From positions 2,100,001 through 2,164,000 of the forward strand of contig NZ_CP125968.1 of assembly GCF_030067815.1 (NCBI RefSeq): a stretch of DNA of 64,000 nt. The letters are read 5' to 3'. The notes below the pieces were generated by a model. It was not told the origin of the DNA. It saw only the letters and a list, made by a program, of their open reading frames with translations, and made no database searches. Source of the DNA: Sporosarcina thermotolerans (GTDB lineage Bacteria > Bacillota > Bacilli > Bacillales_A > Planococcaceae). Made by a program: the position numbers and the translations under genes. Of the stretch, positions 32,298 to 42,819 are shown in pieces. Every line of letters begins with the position of its first letter. Position 1 is the stretch's first letter.

Positions 32298-33332
32298 AGT
32301 TATTAATATTTTAGTTCCAGTCATTTCGATCCTACTTGGTTTACTTGTCGGAGCGATTGTTATGCTTTTCAGTGGCTATGATCCGGTAAACGGATATATA
32401 GCTCTTTGGAATGGAATATTTGGAGACAGCTATGCTATTGGTGAGACGATTCGGCAAATTAGTCCCTATATCCTTGCCGGACTTGCTGTAGCATTCGCAT
32501 TCCGTACAGGTCTTTTCAACATTGGTGTTGAAGGACAGTTGATGGTCGGTTGGTTTGCGGCAGTATATGTGGGTGCAGCATTTGAATTACCTATGATTAT
32601 CCATCTACCAATTACTTTACTCGCAGCAGCATTGGCAGGTGCCCTATGGGACTTGTCCCAGGGATTTTGAAGGCTACACTTCGGGTGCATGAAGTTATTG
32701 TAACGATTATGATGAACTACGTTGCCCTTCATGTTGTGAATGCACTAATCAAAACAGTTTCTAACGGTAGCTATAAAACGGAAAAAATCCAGCCGACAGC
32801 ATCATTGCGGTCAGATTTCCTTTCAAATTTAACAGATTACTCAACGCTTCACTATGGTATTTTTGTTGCCCTTGCGATGGTTATTGTAATGTGGTTCATC
32901 TTGGAAAAAACAAAAACTGGTTTCGAGTTAAAATCAGTCGGATTCAACGAAAATGCTTCCCAGTATGCAGGGATGAATGTTAAAAAGAACATTGTCCTTT
33001 CCATGGTCATCTCCGGTGCGTTTGCAGGGCTTGCTGGCGCAATGGAAGGTCTGGGGACTTTTGGAAGCATGACTAGTCTAGGCGGTTTCACTGGTATTGG
33101 ATTTGACGGTATTGCGGTTGCCCTACTTGGTGCAAACACTCCGCTTGGTGTCATTTTCGGAGCTTCCTTGTTCGGTTCACTTAAGTATGGTGCGAATAAT
33201 ATGCCGAATGCTGCAAATATACCGCTTGAAATCGTTTCAATCGTCGTTGCACTTATCATTTTCTTTGTTGCTTCAGGATATATCATCCGTGTTGGACTGC
33301 AACGTCTGAAAAAGAAAAAGGAGGCGAAATGA
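32287..33332 (+). CDS. ABC transporter permease, YufP-like (one frame break)
   Basis: BPD_transp_2-type inner-membrane permease for the same importer, about 348 residues with some 8-10 hydrophobic segments. Visible are FAFRTGLFNIGVEGQLMVG, the family's EAA-like region and NYVALHVVNAL. ATG 32287 overlaps the ATPase gene. One G is missing near 32649: GCC CTA TGG GGA CTT gives ALWGLVPGILKATLRVHEV. It resembles NupP. Confidence 0.9.
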
Positions 33333-33333
33333 C

Positions 33334-34296
33334 ATGAGCTTTTTAGAAGTACTATATTTTATCATCCCGACTTCAATCGCTTATGCAGCCCCTCTCATCC
33401 TTACAGCAATAGGTGGCGTTTTCTCCGAACGTTCCGGTGTTGTCAATATTGGACTTGAAGGTCTTATGGTAATGGGCGCGTTTGTAGGTATTGTTTTCAA
33501 TTTAGCCTTTGTTAATGTATTTGGCGGATGGACACCGTGGATTGCCCTGCTTGCTGCGATGCTTGTTGCTGCAATCTTCTCCATCATGCATGCTGTCGCT
33601 TCCGTTTCCTTCCGGGCAGATCAGGTTGTTTCCGGGTAGCGATCAATATGTTAGGAATTGCAATTGCGTTATTTTCTGTAAAAATGATGTTTGGAAAAGG
33701 GCAGACTGATTTCATTCAGCAAAAAATTCCGCGCGTTAACGTTCCAATTTTGCAGGATATCCCGATAATCGGCCGATGTTCTTCAAATCCCTTTACGGAA
33801 CTTCAGTATTGGCAGTCGTTGTTGCGTTTATCGCATGGTTCGTCCTATACAAGACGCCATTCGGCCTCCGTCTTCGCTCAGTAGGTGAACACCCGATGGC
33901 TGCAGATACGATGGGGATCAATGTCACGAAAATCCGGTATGCTGCCGTTATCATTTCCGGTGGTCTTGCAGGTATTGGTGGGGCAATTTATTCCCAAACG
34001 ATGACAGGCGATTTTGGTCACGCGACGATAAATGGTCAAGGTTTCATGGCGTTGGCTGCTATGATTTTTGGTAAATGGCATCCGATTGGTGCAATGGAGC
34101 TGCCTTATTCTTCGGGTTCGCTCAAACACTTGCAATCAGTGCAGGGTCAATCGATATAGAGTTCATTCAAAAAATACCAACTGTATACTTCCATATACTA
34201 CCGTACGTCTTGACGATCTTAGCGCTCGCTGGATTTATTGGAAAAGCGAACGCACCGAAGGCTAGTGGTGTGCCGTATATTAAGGGTAGTAGATAA
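33334..34296 (+). CDS. ABC transporter permease, YufQ-like (three frame breaks)
   Basis: Second permease of the nucleoside-type importer, about 320 residues when read through. It opens with IIPTSIAYAAPLILTAIGG, then SERSGVVNIGLEGLMVMG, and ends GKANAPKASGVPYIKG. One base is missing near 33636 (SGVAINMLGIA), one C near 33774 (IIGPMFFKSLYG) and one G near 34097 (GAMGAALFFGFAQTLAIS). GGAGG of the upstream gene's tail acts as its ribosome-binding site. It resembles NupQ. Confidence 0.88.
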
Positions 34297-34307
34297 ATAA
34301 CAATCAG

Positions 34308-34346
34308 TCGCCCAGATTCCTCTATGGATTCTGGGCAGTTTTTTTG
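34308..34346 (+). terminator. Intrinsic terminator closing the BMP/ABC operon
   Basis: GCCCAGA (34310-34316) pairs with TCTGGGC (34330-34336), followed by seven T. Confidence 0.88.
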
Positions 34347-34373
34347 TGCAAAGTTATAAATAATGCGTTTATT

Positions 34374-34403
34374 TTGCTCTGGCAACGTTGTGGAATGTAT
34401 AGT
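34374..34403 (+). promoter_or_regulatory. Weak candidate promoter of ymfF
   Basis: TTGCTC (34374-34379), 18 bp, TATAGT (34398-34403). A second -10-like TATAAT lies at 34419-34424. Either could drive ymfF-ymfH-ymfI. Confidence 0.35.
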
Positions 34404-34446
34404 GTAGAAAGGTATTCGTATAATAAAGGAAAAACGAGGTGTTCAT

Positions 34447-35707
34447 ATGTTTAAGAAAATTGTGCTGCAAAAGGGCGTCAATCTATATATTCGAAAGACG
34501 GAACAATTCAAGACAATTACGATGTCTATTAAATGGATTTCAGAATTAGACGCAAAACAAGCCGCGCATCGTGCCGTATTATCGAATGTACTTCAAGATT
34601 CAAATGCTGAGTATCCGCAACAAAGTGAGCTACGAAAGGCATTGGATGAACTTTATGGCACCGTATTTTACTTGGATGCGGGTAAACGTGACAATACACA
34701 TATTATTTCTCTAAATATGGAGTGTGTTAACGACGAGTATCTGTCAACTGACGGTGTTTTTGATGATGCATTGAAAATGATACAAACTGTTATTTTTAAA
34801 CCGAATTTCAAAGATGGCTCATTTGATGAATCAATCGTTCGTCGTGAAAAACGAACAGTAATTGAACGAATCCGTTCTATCTATGATGATAAAGCAAGAT
34901 ATGCCCATAAGCGCATGTTCGATTTAATGCGCCCAAATACCCCAGCTTCGATATCGGCTAACGGAACTGAAGAAGACGTAGAAAGCATTACAAGTGCAAC
35001 GCTTCTCGATACATATGAGAACATGTTGAAGAATGATGCAGTTGACATTTATATTGTTGGAGATGTCAAGAGGAAGAATTAATCGAGAAAATTAAAGAGA
35101 TGTTTAATTTTCAAGAGAGGGAGTTTGTCCGTAAGCCCTCCGAACTTGATACGAATGAAGTGAAAGATATCCAAACGGTTTTTGAGAAACAGGATATGAA
35201 GCAAGGGAAATTGCAAGTAGGATATAGTACGCCTGTTTCCTTTTATCATCCAGATTATCCTAAAATGCAAGTTACAAATGGGGTATTCGGTGGATTTGCA
35301 CATAGTAAATTATTCATGAATGTCCGTGAAAAGAGAGCATGGCATACACTGTAAATAGCGCCTACGCTGCGTATTATGGCGTAGTGTACATGGCAGGGAT
35401 TGATGCAGAGCTTGAAGAGAAAGCTGTTAAATTGATTGGAGAACAAATTGACGCTTTACAGAAGGGTAATGTGACGGATATGGAACTTGAGCAAACCGTT
35501 GCTTTATTATCAAACAGTATTCGAAGCGCCTTTGATTCCGCAAGAGGGCAAATCGAAATTTATGATCAATATAAATACTTTGATGAGGATTTCACTGCCG
35601 ATAAATGGATTGCACAGTGGAAGTCGGTCACCATCGAAGATATTAAACAGATGGCTTCACAGATTAAATTGGAACTCATCTACTTGTTATCCGGAAGGGA
35701 GGCATAA
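34447..35707 (+). CDS. ymfF: M16 family peptidase-like protein lacking the zinc motif (YmfF; two frame breaks)
   Basis: About 420 residues, the family length. It has the M16 fold, but where HxxEH should be the sequence reads ELDAKQAAHRAVLSNVL, so it is likely the non-catalytic partner of YmfH. The second half contains GKLQVGYSTPVSFYHPDYPK and a SLAYTVNSAYAAYYG-like block. One A is missing near 35068 (GDVKEEELIEK) and one T near 35342 (REKRALAYTV). Its TAA overlaps the ymfH ATG, which supports a two-subunit enzyme. Confidence 0.88.
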
Positions 35708-37007
35708 TGATGGAAAAGATAAGCTTTGACAATTTACAAGAAACTTTATTCCACGAAAAGCTTGATAATGGGTTAAGTGTATATATTTTACCTAAACGAG
35801 GATTTTCCAAAACATATGTCACATTTACAACGAAATACGGTTCGATTGATAGAACATTCATCCCAAGAGGGAAGAAGGATTTTGTAACAGTCCCGATGGC
35901 ATCGCCCACTTTTTAGAACATAAGATGTTCGATAAAAAAGAAGGGGATGTTTTCCAGAAATTCGGAGTTCTTGGTGCAAGTGCGAATGCGTTCACATCAT
36001 TTACAAGGACATCATACTTGTTCTCAACGACTGAAAACCTTTATGAAAACACGAAGGTATTGTTAGATTTTGTCCAAGAGCCATATTTTACGAAAGAAAA
36101 GGTTGAAAAAGAAAAAGGGATTATTGCTCAAGAGATAACGATGTACGATGATAATCCGGACTGGCGAAACTATTTCGGAACAATTGAAAGCCTATACAAA
36201 GAACATCCTGTCAGAATCGATATTGCGGGGACTATTGAAACAATAGAGGAAATTACTGCTGAACATTTGTATGAATGTTACGAAACATTTTATCACCCTT
36301 CGAATATGGCAGTTTTCGTAATTGGAGCAGTTGACCCGGAAGAAATGATGAATTTCATCAAGGAAGATCAGAAGGGGAAGGAGTTTTCTGAACCTGAAGA
36401 GATTACAAGGGAATTTCCGAAAGAGCCGTTGGAGGCTACAACGGAGAAAACTGTACTTGAAATGGATGTCCAAAGACCGAAATTCAATTTTGGCATGAAA
36501 TGTAACCGGACAGATCTTAAAGGTGATGAAATGATTCGTCAAGATTTAGCAGTCCATCTTGTGCTTGACATTCTGTTTGGTAGAACATCCGAATTTTACA
36601 CGAAAGCTTATAATGACAATCTGATCGATGAAACATATAATTATGATTTCACTTTGGAAAAGGGATTTGGATTTGCAATGGTGGAGTCTGATACCGAGAA
36701 TCCGACTGATCTGGAAGCGGTAATTCGGAAGACACTATCCTCTCAAGTTGAAAATTGGACAGTTACTGAGGCGGACTTGGAACGTGCGCGAAAGCGGAGA
36801 ATCGGCCAATTTATGCGCTCGCTGAATTCGATTGAATTCATTTCCAACCAATTCACAACTTATAATTTTAATGATATGAATTTATTCGACGTTGTCCCAA
36901 CTCTTGAAAAGATGACTATTGACCACCTGAAAGACGCCTTCTCTACGATATCAGACCTAAACAGTCATACAGTTATGACGATTGTTCCTGGAGCGAAGGA
37001 AAACTGA
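35707..37007 (+). CDS. ymfH: M16 family zinc peptidase YmfH (one frame break)
   Basis: Catalytic-type M16 peptidase, about 433 residues. The zinc motif HFLEH (in GIAHFLEHKMFDKKEGD, near residue 66) lies directly after the frame break near 35893, where one base is missing in CCCG (VPDGIAHF). The downstream EKEKGIIAQEITMYDDNPDW supplies the third zinc ligand. Two adjacent ATGs (35707, 35710) are possible; GGGAGG is 7-9 bp upstream. It probably works as a heterodimer with YmfF. Confidence 0.9.
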
Positions 37008-37009
37008 AC

Positions 37010-37737
37010 ATGAAACGTTATGCAGTAATCCTTGGGGCATCGGGAGGTATTGGAGAAGCCATCAGCCGTAAGTTGGCAGCTGATGGCTGGTCCTTGTACC
37101 TTCATTTCAACAAAAGTAAAACGCGGGTTTCGCTCCTTCAACAAGAATTGTCCGAGTCATATCCGAACGGGGATTTCCAACTCGTTCAATCGGATTTTTC
37201 AAAAGATGATGGTGCTGAAATACTTGCTAACCAAGTAGGTCATGTCCAGACAGTTATCGTCGCATCTGGACAATCAATGCTTAAACTTTTGACGGATACA
37301 ACGCAACAAGACATGGATGCCCTTTGGAAAGTGCATATGCAAAATCCATCCTTGTTCATAAGTTACATATCATCTCAATTACGAAGTCACAAAGTATCAT
37401 ATATTGTTTTTATCGGTTCATTTGGGGCAACACAGGTGCTGCAGGTGAAGTCATGTATTCTGCCGTAAAAGGTGCCCAACATGCTTTCGTTAAGGCGTAT
37501 GCTAAGGAGGCGGCATATACGGGTACTCGTGTGAATGCAATAGCTCCTGGGTGGATAGATACGGAAATGAATGATGAATTGTCGGAAGAGGATAAACAGA
37601 TGGTTATTGAGCAGATCCCCTTACAAAAAACTGGATCGCCTGAGGAAGTTGCAGAACTTACGGGTTTCTTAGTCAGTGGAAAAGCGGATTATATAACTGG
37701 TGAAATAGTGAAATTAAATGGTGGGTGGTATATTTGA
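37010..37737 (+). CDS. ymfI: Short-chain dehydrogenase/reductase YmfI (FabG-like; one frame break)
   Basis: NAD(P)H-dependent SDR of about 242 residues. The cofactor motif is ILGASGGIGEAISRKLA, the catalytic pair is in YSAVKGAQHAF (YxxxK), and NAIAPGWIDTEMNDEL and TGEIVKLNGGWYI end the fold. Substrate unknown; related to beta-ketoacyl-ACP reductases. One T or A is missing near 37423 (IGSFWGNTGAAGEV). It follows ymfH by 2 bp and is closed by a terminator. Confidence 0.88.
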
Positions 37738-37740
37738 ATT

Positions 37741-37775
37741 TAAAAAGGGGAGATATTGTTCCCCTTTTTTTTTTT
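37741..37775 (+). terminator. Intrinsic terminator after ymfI
   Basis: AAAAAGGGGA and TCCCCTTTTT form a 10-bp stem with a short GATATTGT loop and a long T run. Confidence 0.92.
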
Positions 37776-37927
37776 ACTTTTCTTCATCCCATTTATCCGT
37801 TATTATAGAACTAAGTTGCGACTCGCGCGTCCTATACCCTGGGTACTTTCATAAGGGTTGCAAATGAACGGTTTCTATTTTATTGGTTATCCTAAATTGG
37901 ATATAGGGAACGATAGGAGTGTGTCGA

Positions 37928-38724
37928 ATGGGTGAATGGTATGTCGAGTACGAGATACAAGTGAATCGACCTGGCTTGCTTGGAGATATCGCTTCACTTT
38001 TAGGGATGCTTCGCGTTAATATTATTACGATCAACGGTGTGGATGGTGGCCATCGGGGAATGCTGGTCAGGACAGAAAATGATGATCAAATCAAACGTTT
38101 TGAATTGATTGCATCCACAATGGAAACCATTCAAGTAAAGAAGATCCGTGAGCCGAAATTACGCGATATTTTAGCGGTAAGGCATGGAAGATATATCCAA
38201 CAGGATATTGATGACCGGAAAACGTTCCGATTCCTCCGGAGTGAACTGGGTATTCTTGTTGACTTCATGGCGGAATTGTTTAAACAAGAAGGGCATAAGT
38301 TAATCGGAATACGTGGAATGCCACGGGTCGGAAAGACGGAGTCAGTAGTTGCCGCGAGTGTATGTGCGAATAAGAAATGGATTTTCCTCTCTTCCACGAT
38401 GATAAAACAAACCGTTAGAAGCACCTAGCTGGAGATGAATTCTCCAGAGATAATATTTTCATCTTAGATGGCATTGTTTCACGTAAATCGGGAGATGAGA
38501 GGCATATGCAGCTTGTACGTGAGATGATGGGTATGCCTTCTATTAAAGTTGTCGAACATCCGGACATGTTTGTTCGGCACTCCGAATACGACATGGAAGA
38601 CTTTGATTATATTATCGAATTACGAACAGATCCAGATCAGGAAATCACATATGAAATGATGGAGAAGAACCATATGATGACCGATACAGGGCAGATGGGT
38701 GGATTTGGAAATTTTAACTTTTAA
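37928..38724 (+). CDS. ymfK: YmfK family protein (DUF3388; one frame break)
   Basis: Conserved Bacillales protein of about 265 residues with unknown function. The N-terminal 75 residues look like an ACT-type regulatory domain (EYEIQVNRPGLLGDIASLLG, INGVDGGHRGMLV). The rest has LIGIRGMPRVGKTESVVAAS, a P-loop-like stretch, and an acidic C-terminus. TAGGAGTG precedes ATG 37928. One base is missing near 38420 (RSHLAGDEFSRDNIFILDG). The small ymfJ gene that precedes it in B. subtilis is not present. Confidence 0.88.
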
Positions 38725-38742
38725 ACAAGGAAGGTGACTAAA

Positions 38743-39603
38743 ATGACCGGATTAGGTGATCGTCTAAAGGAAGCAAGAACTGCGAAAGGCTACTCATTGG
38801 ATGATTTGCAAACCATAACTAAAATTCAGAAACGGTACCTTTCCGGTATTGAAAATGAAGATTACAGTATGATGCCTGGAGCTTTCTACGTTCGTGCGTT
38901 TATCAAACAATATTCAGAGGCAGTCGGTTTGGATGCTGATGAAATGTTGACATTATATAAGGAATCAGCTAATTATGATAATCTCGAAGAAGAAAACATC
39001 GCCCCTCCACTGACAAGGAGCCGAGGCTTAAAAGGCAACAGTCGTCTGAATGAAACAATACCGAAAATCATTGTGGCGTTTTTCATTATTGTAATCATTG
39101 TTGTAGTTTGGGTTCTTTCGCAACAAGCGGCATCGAAGCAAACAGGCACCGATGTAAAGCCTGAAGATAAGCTAGTAACAATGGATAACAATCAAACGCC
39201 AGGAAATACTGAAGAAGAAGTTGTTGATGATCCAATTGAGGAAGAAACAGTGGAGCCGGATCCAGAACCGGAAGAAGTAGTTAAAGAACAGGTTCTTGCA
39301 TATGAAAGTACAACTGGATCAGATTTTAAATACTCCCTGACAGATGCAGATGAATTCAAGCTTAAAATTGATACATTAGGAGATACATGGATTGGTGTTC
39401 AGAACGAAAAGAAAGAGGAACTGACACCGATGGCTCGCGTTATGAAAAATGGGGAAACACTTGAGTTAGATGTTTCAGATGTCGAGTATGTCCGAATTCG
39501 AGTCGCTGTACCATCCTTTGCGAATATCTACGTGAATGAAGAAAAACTGGAATATTCATCAAACGTATCTCCACAAAATATTTACATTGAATATAAGAAA
39601 TGA
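38743..39603 (+). CDS. rodZ: RodZ-like cell-shape protein (YmfM)
   Basis: Membrane protein linking MreB to the envelope, 286 residues, intact. The N-terminal Xre-like helix-turn-helix is GLGDRLKEARTAKGYSLDDL with IQKRYLSGIE and PGAFYVRAFIKQYS, the RodZ signature. One membrane helix (IIVAFFIIVIIVVVWVL, about residues 108-125) is followed by an acidic linker and a C-terminal DUF4115 beta domain. ATG 38743 is chosen over GTG 38734 because AAGGTGAC sits in the right place. Confidence 0.93.
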   Translation: MTGLGDRLKEARTAKGYSLDDLQTITKIQKRYLSGIENEDYSMMPGAFYVRAFIKQYSEAVGLDADEMLTLYKESANYDNLEEENIAPPLTRSRGLKGNSRLNETIPKIIVAFFIIVIIVVVWVLSQQAASKQTGTDVKPEDKLVTMDNNQTPGNTEEEVVDDPIEEETVEPDPEPEEVVKEQVLAYESTTGSDFKYSLTDADEFKLKIDTLGDTWIGVQNEKKEELTPMARVMKNGETLELDVSDVEYVRIRVAVPSFANIYVNEEKLEYSSNVSPQNIYIEYKK

Positions 39604-39677
39604 AAATAGTCATCTATATGGATGACTATTTTCATTCACCATACATAACGCATTAATTTTTAGGAAGGATGAGACAG

Positions 39678-40256
39678 TTGAACTTACCAAATAAAATTAC
39701 GGTTTCCCGTGTTTTTCTAATCCCTATATTTATCATTTTCATGCTTGTCGATTTTGGAATGGGAACATTGAATGTAGGGGGTACCACACTTCCAACTGAG
39801 CATTTAATAGGGGCAATCATATTCATAATAGCCAGTTTGACGGATTGGTTTGATGGTCATTTAGCAAGAAAACATAATCTTGTTACGAATATGGGTAAAT
39901 TCCTTGATCCGCTTGCGGACAAGTTGCTTGTATCCGCAGCGTTGGTCGTTTTAGTGGAATTAGGGAATGCGGCATCATGGGTCGTCATCATCATTATTAG
40001 CAGGGAGTTTGCTGTAACCGGTTTAAGGATGATAATGGCAGGTGGCGGCGAAGTGGTCGCAGCCCAGCAGTTAGGGAAGATTAAGACTGCAACCCAGTTA
40101 GTCGCAATAACTTTCCTTCTAATGAACAATATCTTTTTTGAAATGATTAACATTCCATTTGGTTCAATTATGCTGTACATTGCACTATTTTTCACCATTT
40201 GGTCTGGAGCTGATTACTTTTATAAGAATCGTCGTGTCTTGCTTGACTCGATGTAA
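39678..40256 (+). CDS. pgsA: CDP-diacylglycerol-glycerol-3-phosphate 3-phosphatidyltransferase
   Basis: Makes phosphatidylglycerol phosphate in the membrane. The CDP-alcohol phosphotransferase motif DG-x2-AR-x8-G-x3-D-x3-D is complete: [15 protein letters not shown], then [14 protein letters not shown]. Several membrane helices, about 192 residues, intact. I prefer TTG 39678 ([12 protein letters not shown]): AGGAAGG lies 9 bp upstream, while ATG 39669 abuts it with no spacing. It is followed closely by cinA and recA as in relatives. Confidence 0.93.
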   Translation: MNLPNKITVSRVFLIPIFIIFMLVDFGMGTLNVGGTTLPTEHLIGAIIFIIASLTDWFDGHLARKHNLVTNMGKFLDPLADKLLVSAALVVLVELGNAASWVVIIIISREFAVTGLRMIMAGGGEVVAAQQLGKIKTATQLVAITFLLMNNIFFEMINIPFGSIMLYIALFFTIWSGADYFYKNRRVLLDSM

Positions 40257-40268
40257 GGAGGCACCATT

Positions 40269-41533
40269 ATGAGGGCGGAAATCATTGCAGTAGGTTCTGA
40301 ACTTCTATTAGGTCAAATTACGAATACGAATGCCACATTCATTTCGGCTCGTCTTGCCGAAATAGGAATTGATGTATACTATCATACGGTTGTAGGGGAT
40401 AATCCCGATCGATTAAAAAGGCTATCGGAATCGCAGAAAAGCGTGCGGATCTGATAGTTTTTTCTGGAGGACTTGGTCCAACAAAAGATGATCTGACGAA
40501 AGAAACAATTGCTGAAATGTTGGGAACCCATCTGAAAATGAATAATGAAGCCCTTGTTTCAATTGAAGACTATTTCTTACGAACTGGTAGAATGATGACC
40601 GAGAACAATAAAAAGCAGGCACTCGTTTTGGCGGATTCTGTTGTATTGAAAAATCGTAACGGAATGGCGCCGGGTATGGCTCTTGAAAAAAGTGGGGTAT
40701 CTTATATTTTATTACCCGGTCCTCCACATGAATTGGAACCCATGTTTGAAAGAGAAGCTATCCCTTATTTACTTGGGGCATTAGGTAATAAGGAAGTCAT
40801 AGTTTCCCGTGTTTTGAAATTTTTTGGAATTGGAGAAGCAGAGCTTGAGCATCGCGTTCAAGGAATCTTACAAAAACAATCCAATCCGACTATCGCGCCA
40901 CTAGCATCCCAAGATGCAGTCATTCTTCGAATAACGGCAAAAGCACTTTCTACTGATGAGGCGGAGAAATTGATCGCTCCTGTTGAAAAGGAGATCCGTG
41001 ATCTTGTCGGAGAATTTATATTCGGAATCAATAATGATACATTATCATCAAAAGCAGCAGATCTGTTAAAAAAGGCCCAATTGACTATTGCGGCAGCTGA
41101 AAGTCTGACCGCAGGACAATTCATGTCCGAGTTGGCAGGTGAATCTGGAATCAGTTCCTCTTTGAAGGGCGGAGTTGTTGTCTACAATGACGACATGAAA
41201 GTTGAACAGCTTGGCGTTTCACGTTCATTGCTTAAGGAGTATGGAGTTGTTAGCTCTGAATGCGCGGAAGCACTTGCCAGAAGTGCGAAACTAAAATTCG
41301 GTTCTGATATAGGGGTCGGATTAACAGGTGCCGCCGGACCCGATCCTCACGATGGAAAACCTGTAGGGACGGTTTGGATAGGTATTGCTCTTCAGGATGG
41401 CGATGTAAAGACATTTAAACTTGATTTATCAGGCACTCGAAATACAAACCGTCGTCGTGCCTCTCAATATGCACTCTACTATTTAATAAAAGAATTGAAA
41501 AAGAGAATAGTTGAAAATAAGATTTTGGACTGA
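40269..41533 (+). CDS. cinA: CinA competence/damage-inducible protein (one frame break)
   Basis: About 421 residues: N-terminal molybdopterin-binding-like domain ([48 protein letters not shown]) and C-terminal NMN-deamidase-like domain ([35 protein letters not shown]). One A is missing near 40417: TTA AAA AAG GCT ATC restores [21 protein letters not shown] precedes ATG 40269. It lies upstream of recA, as in many Gram-positives. Confidence 0.93.
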
Positions 41534-41600
41534 AATTCTCAATTAAAAATGATTTTTACCTATGTATTCTCATTTAAAAATGACTTTCGGGAAAATAAAT

Positions 41601-41651
41601 CGAATAAGCGTTCGACTTTTTATTGAGTATTTCTCATAAAAGGAGTATAGT
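41601..41651 (+). promoter_or_regulatory. recA promoter with LexA (SOS) box
   Basis: CGAATAAGCGTTCG (41601-41614) differs from the Gram-positive LexA box CGAACNNNNGTTCG at one base. Eight bases later, TTGAGT (41623-41628), 17 bp, TATAGT (41646-41651) forms a good sigma-A promoter. LexA bound here would repress recA, matching the SOS regulon. Confidence 0.8.
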
Positions 41652-41705
41652 AGAGACAGGAAGAAAAAGAACAACAGAACAGGACCTTTAAGGGGAGGAA
41701 TCATT

Positions 41706-42767
41706 TTGAGCGATCGTAAAGCGGCTTTGGATCAAGCCTTGAAACAAATCGAGAAACAATTCGGGAAAGGCTCCGTCATGAAATTGGGGGAGAAGACAGA
41801 CCTGCAAGTTTCCACATCTTCAACCGGTTCACTTGCGTTAGATGCGGCATTAGGGGTAGGAGGCTATCCAAGGGGCCTGTGTCATTGAAATCTATGGACC
41901 TGAGAGCTCGGGTAAAACGACTGTAGCACTTCATGCAATAGCGGAAGTCCAAGCAGCAGGTGGACAAGCAGCGTTTATTGATGCCGAGCATGCGTTGGAT
42001 CCAATTTATGCCCGAAAATTAGGCGTCAATATTGACGAATTGCTTTTATCCCAGCCGGACACCGGCGAACAGGCGCTGGAAATTGCTGAAGCACTTGTAC
42101 GAAGTGGAGCAGTTGACATCATCGTCGTTGACTCCGTTGCCGCATTGGTACCAAAGGCGGAAATTGAAGGGGAGATGGGTGATTCACATATCGGTTTGCA
42201 AGCACGTCTTATGTCACAAGCGCTTCGTAAACTGTCTGGAGCAATCAACAAATCGAAAACAATCGCCGTTTTCATTAACCAGATTCGTGAAAAGGTCGGT
42301 GTCATGTTCGGTAACCCTGAAGTAACACCTGGCGGCCGGGCACTGAAGTTCTATTCTTCTGTCCGTCTTGAAGTACGCCGTGGAGAAGCAATCAAGCAAG
42401 GAAATGATATCGTAGGTAACAAAACGCGCGTTCGTGTCGTGAAAAACAAAGTCGCTCCACCGTTCCGCACTGCAGAAGTGGATATTATGTACGGAGAAGG
42501 TATCTCAAGGGAAGGCGAGATTATCGACATTGGTGCAGAACTGGAAATTGTACAAAGAGCGGTGCATGGTATTCCTATGAAGGGGAACGCGTTGGACAAG
42601 GCCGTGAGAATGCGAAACAGTTCCTTCGGGAAAACCCAGATATCCGTGCTGAAATTGCGAACAAGATTCGTGGTTCATACGGAATGGCTGCTGCTAATTA
42701 TGTAATTGCAGGCCATGACGAAGAGGAAGATGAAGAACTTGAATTATTCCTTGAAGAAAAAAAATAA
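41706..42767 (+). CDS. recA: Recombinase RecA (two frame breaks)
   Basis: DNA strand-exchange ATPase and LexA co-protease, about 353 residues. TTG 41706 follows GGGGAGG. Walker A is [14 protein letters not shown], Walker [18 protein letters not shown], the L1/L2 region [20 protein letters not shown], and the acidic tail ends [10 protein letters not shown]. Near 41877 one T is extra (GGC CGT GTC ATT read as GGCCTGTGTC). Near 42557 one A is missing ([18 protein letters not shown]). True end TAA 42767. Confidence 0.95.
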
Positions 42768-42770
42768 TAC

Positions 42771-42809
42771 GAAAAAGCTGACATGCCTTTGTGCAAGTTA
42801 GCTTTTTTG
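42771..42809 (+). terminator. Intrinsic terminator after recA
   Basis: AAAAAGCTGAC pairs with GTTAGCTTTTT (one G-U pair) around a loop of about 14 nt, then T-rich sequence. The structured repeat array begins just after it. Confidence 0.8.
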
Positions 42810-42819
42810 TTTTTTGGTG

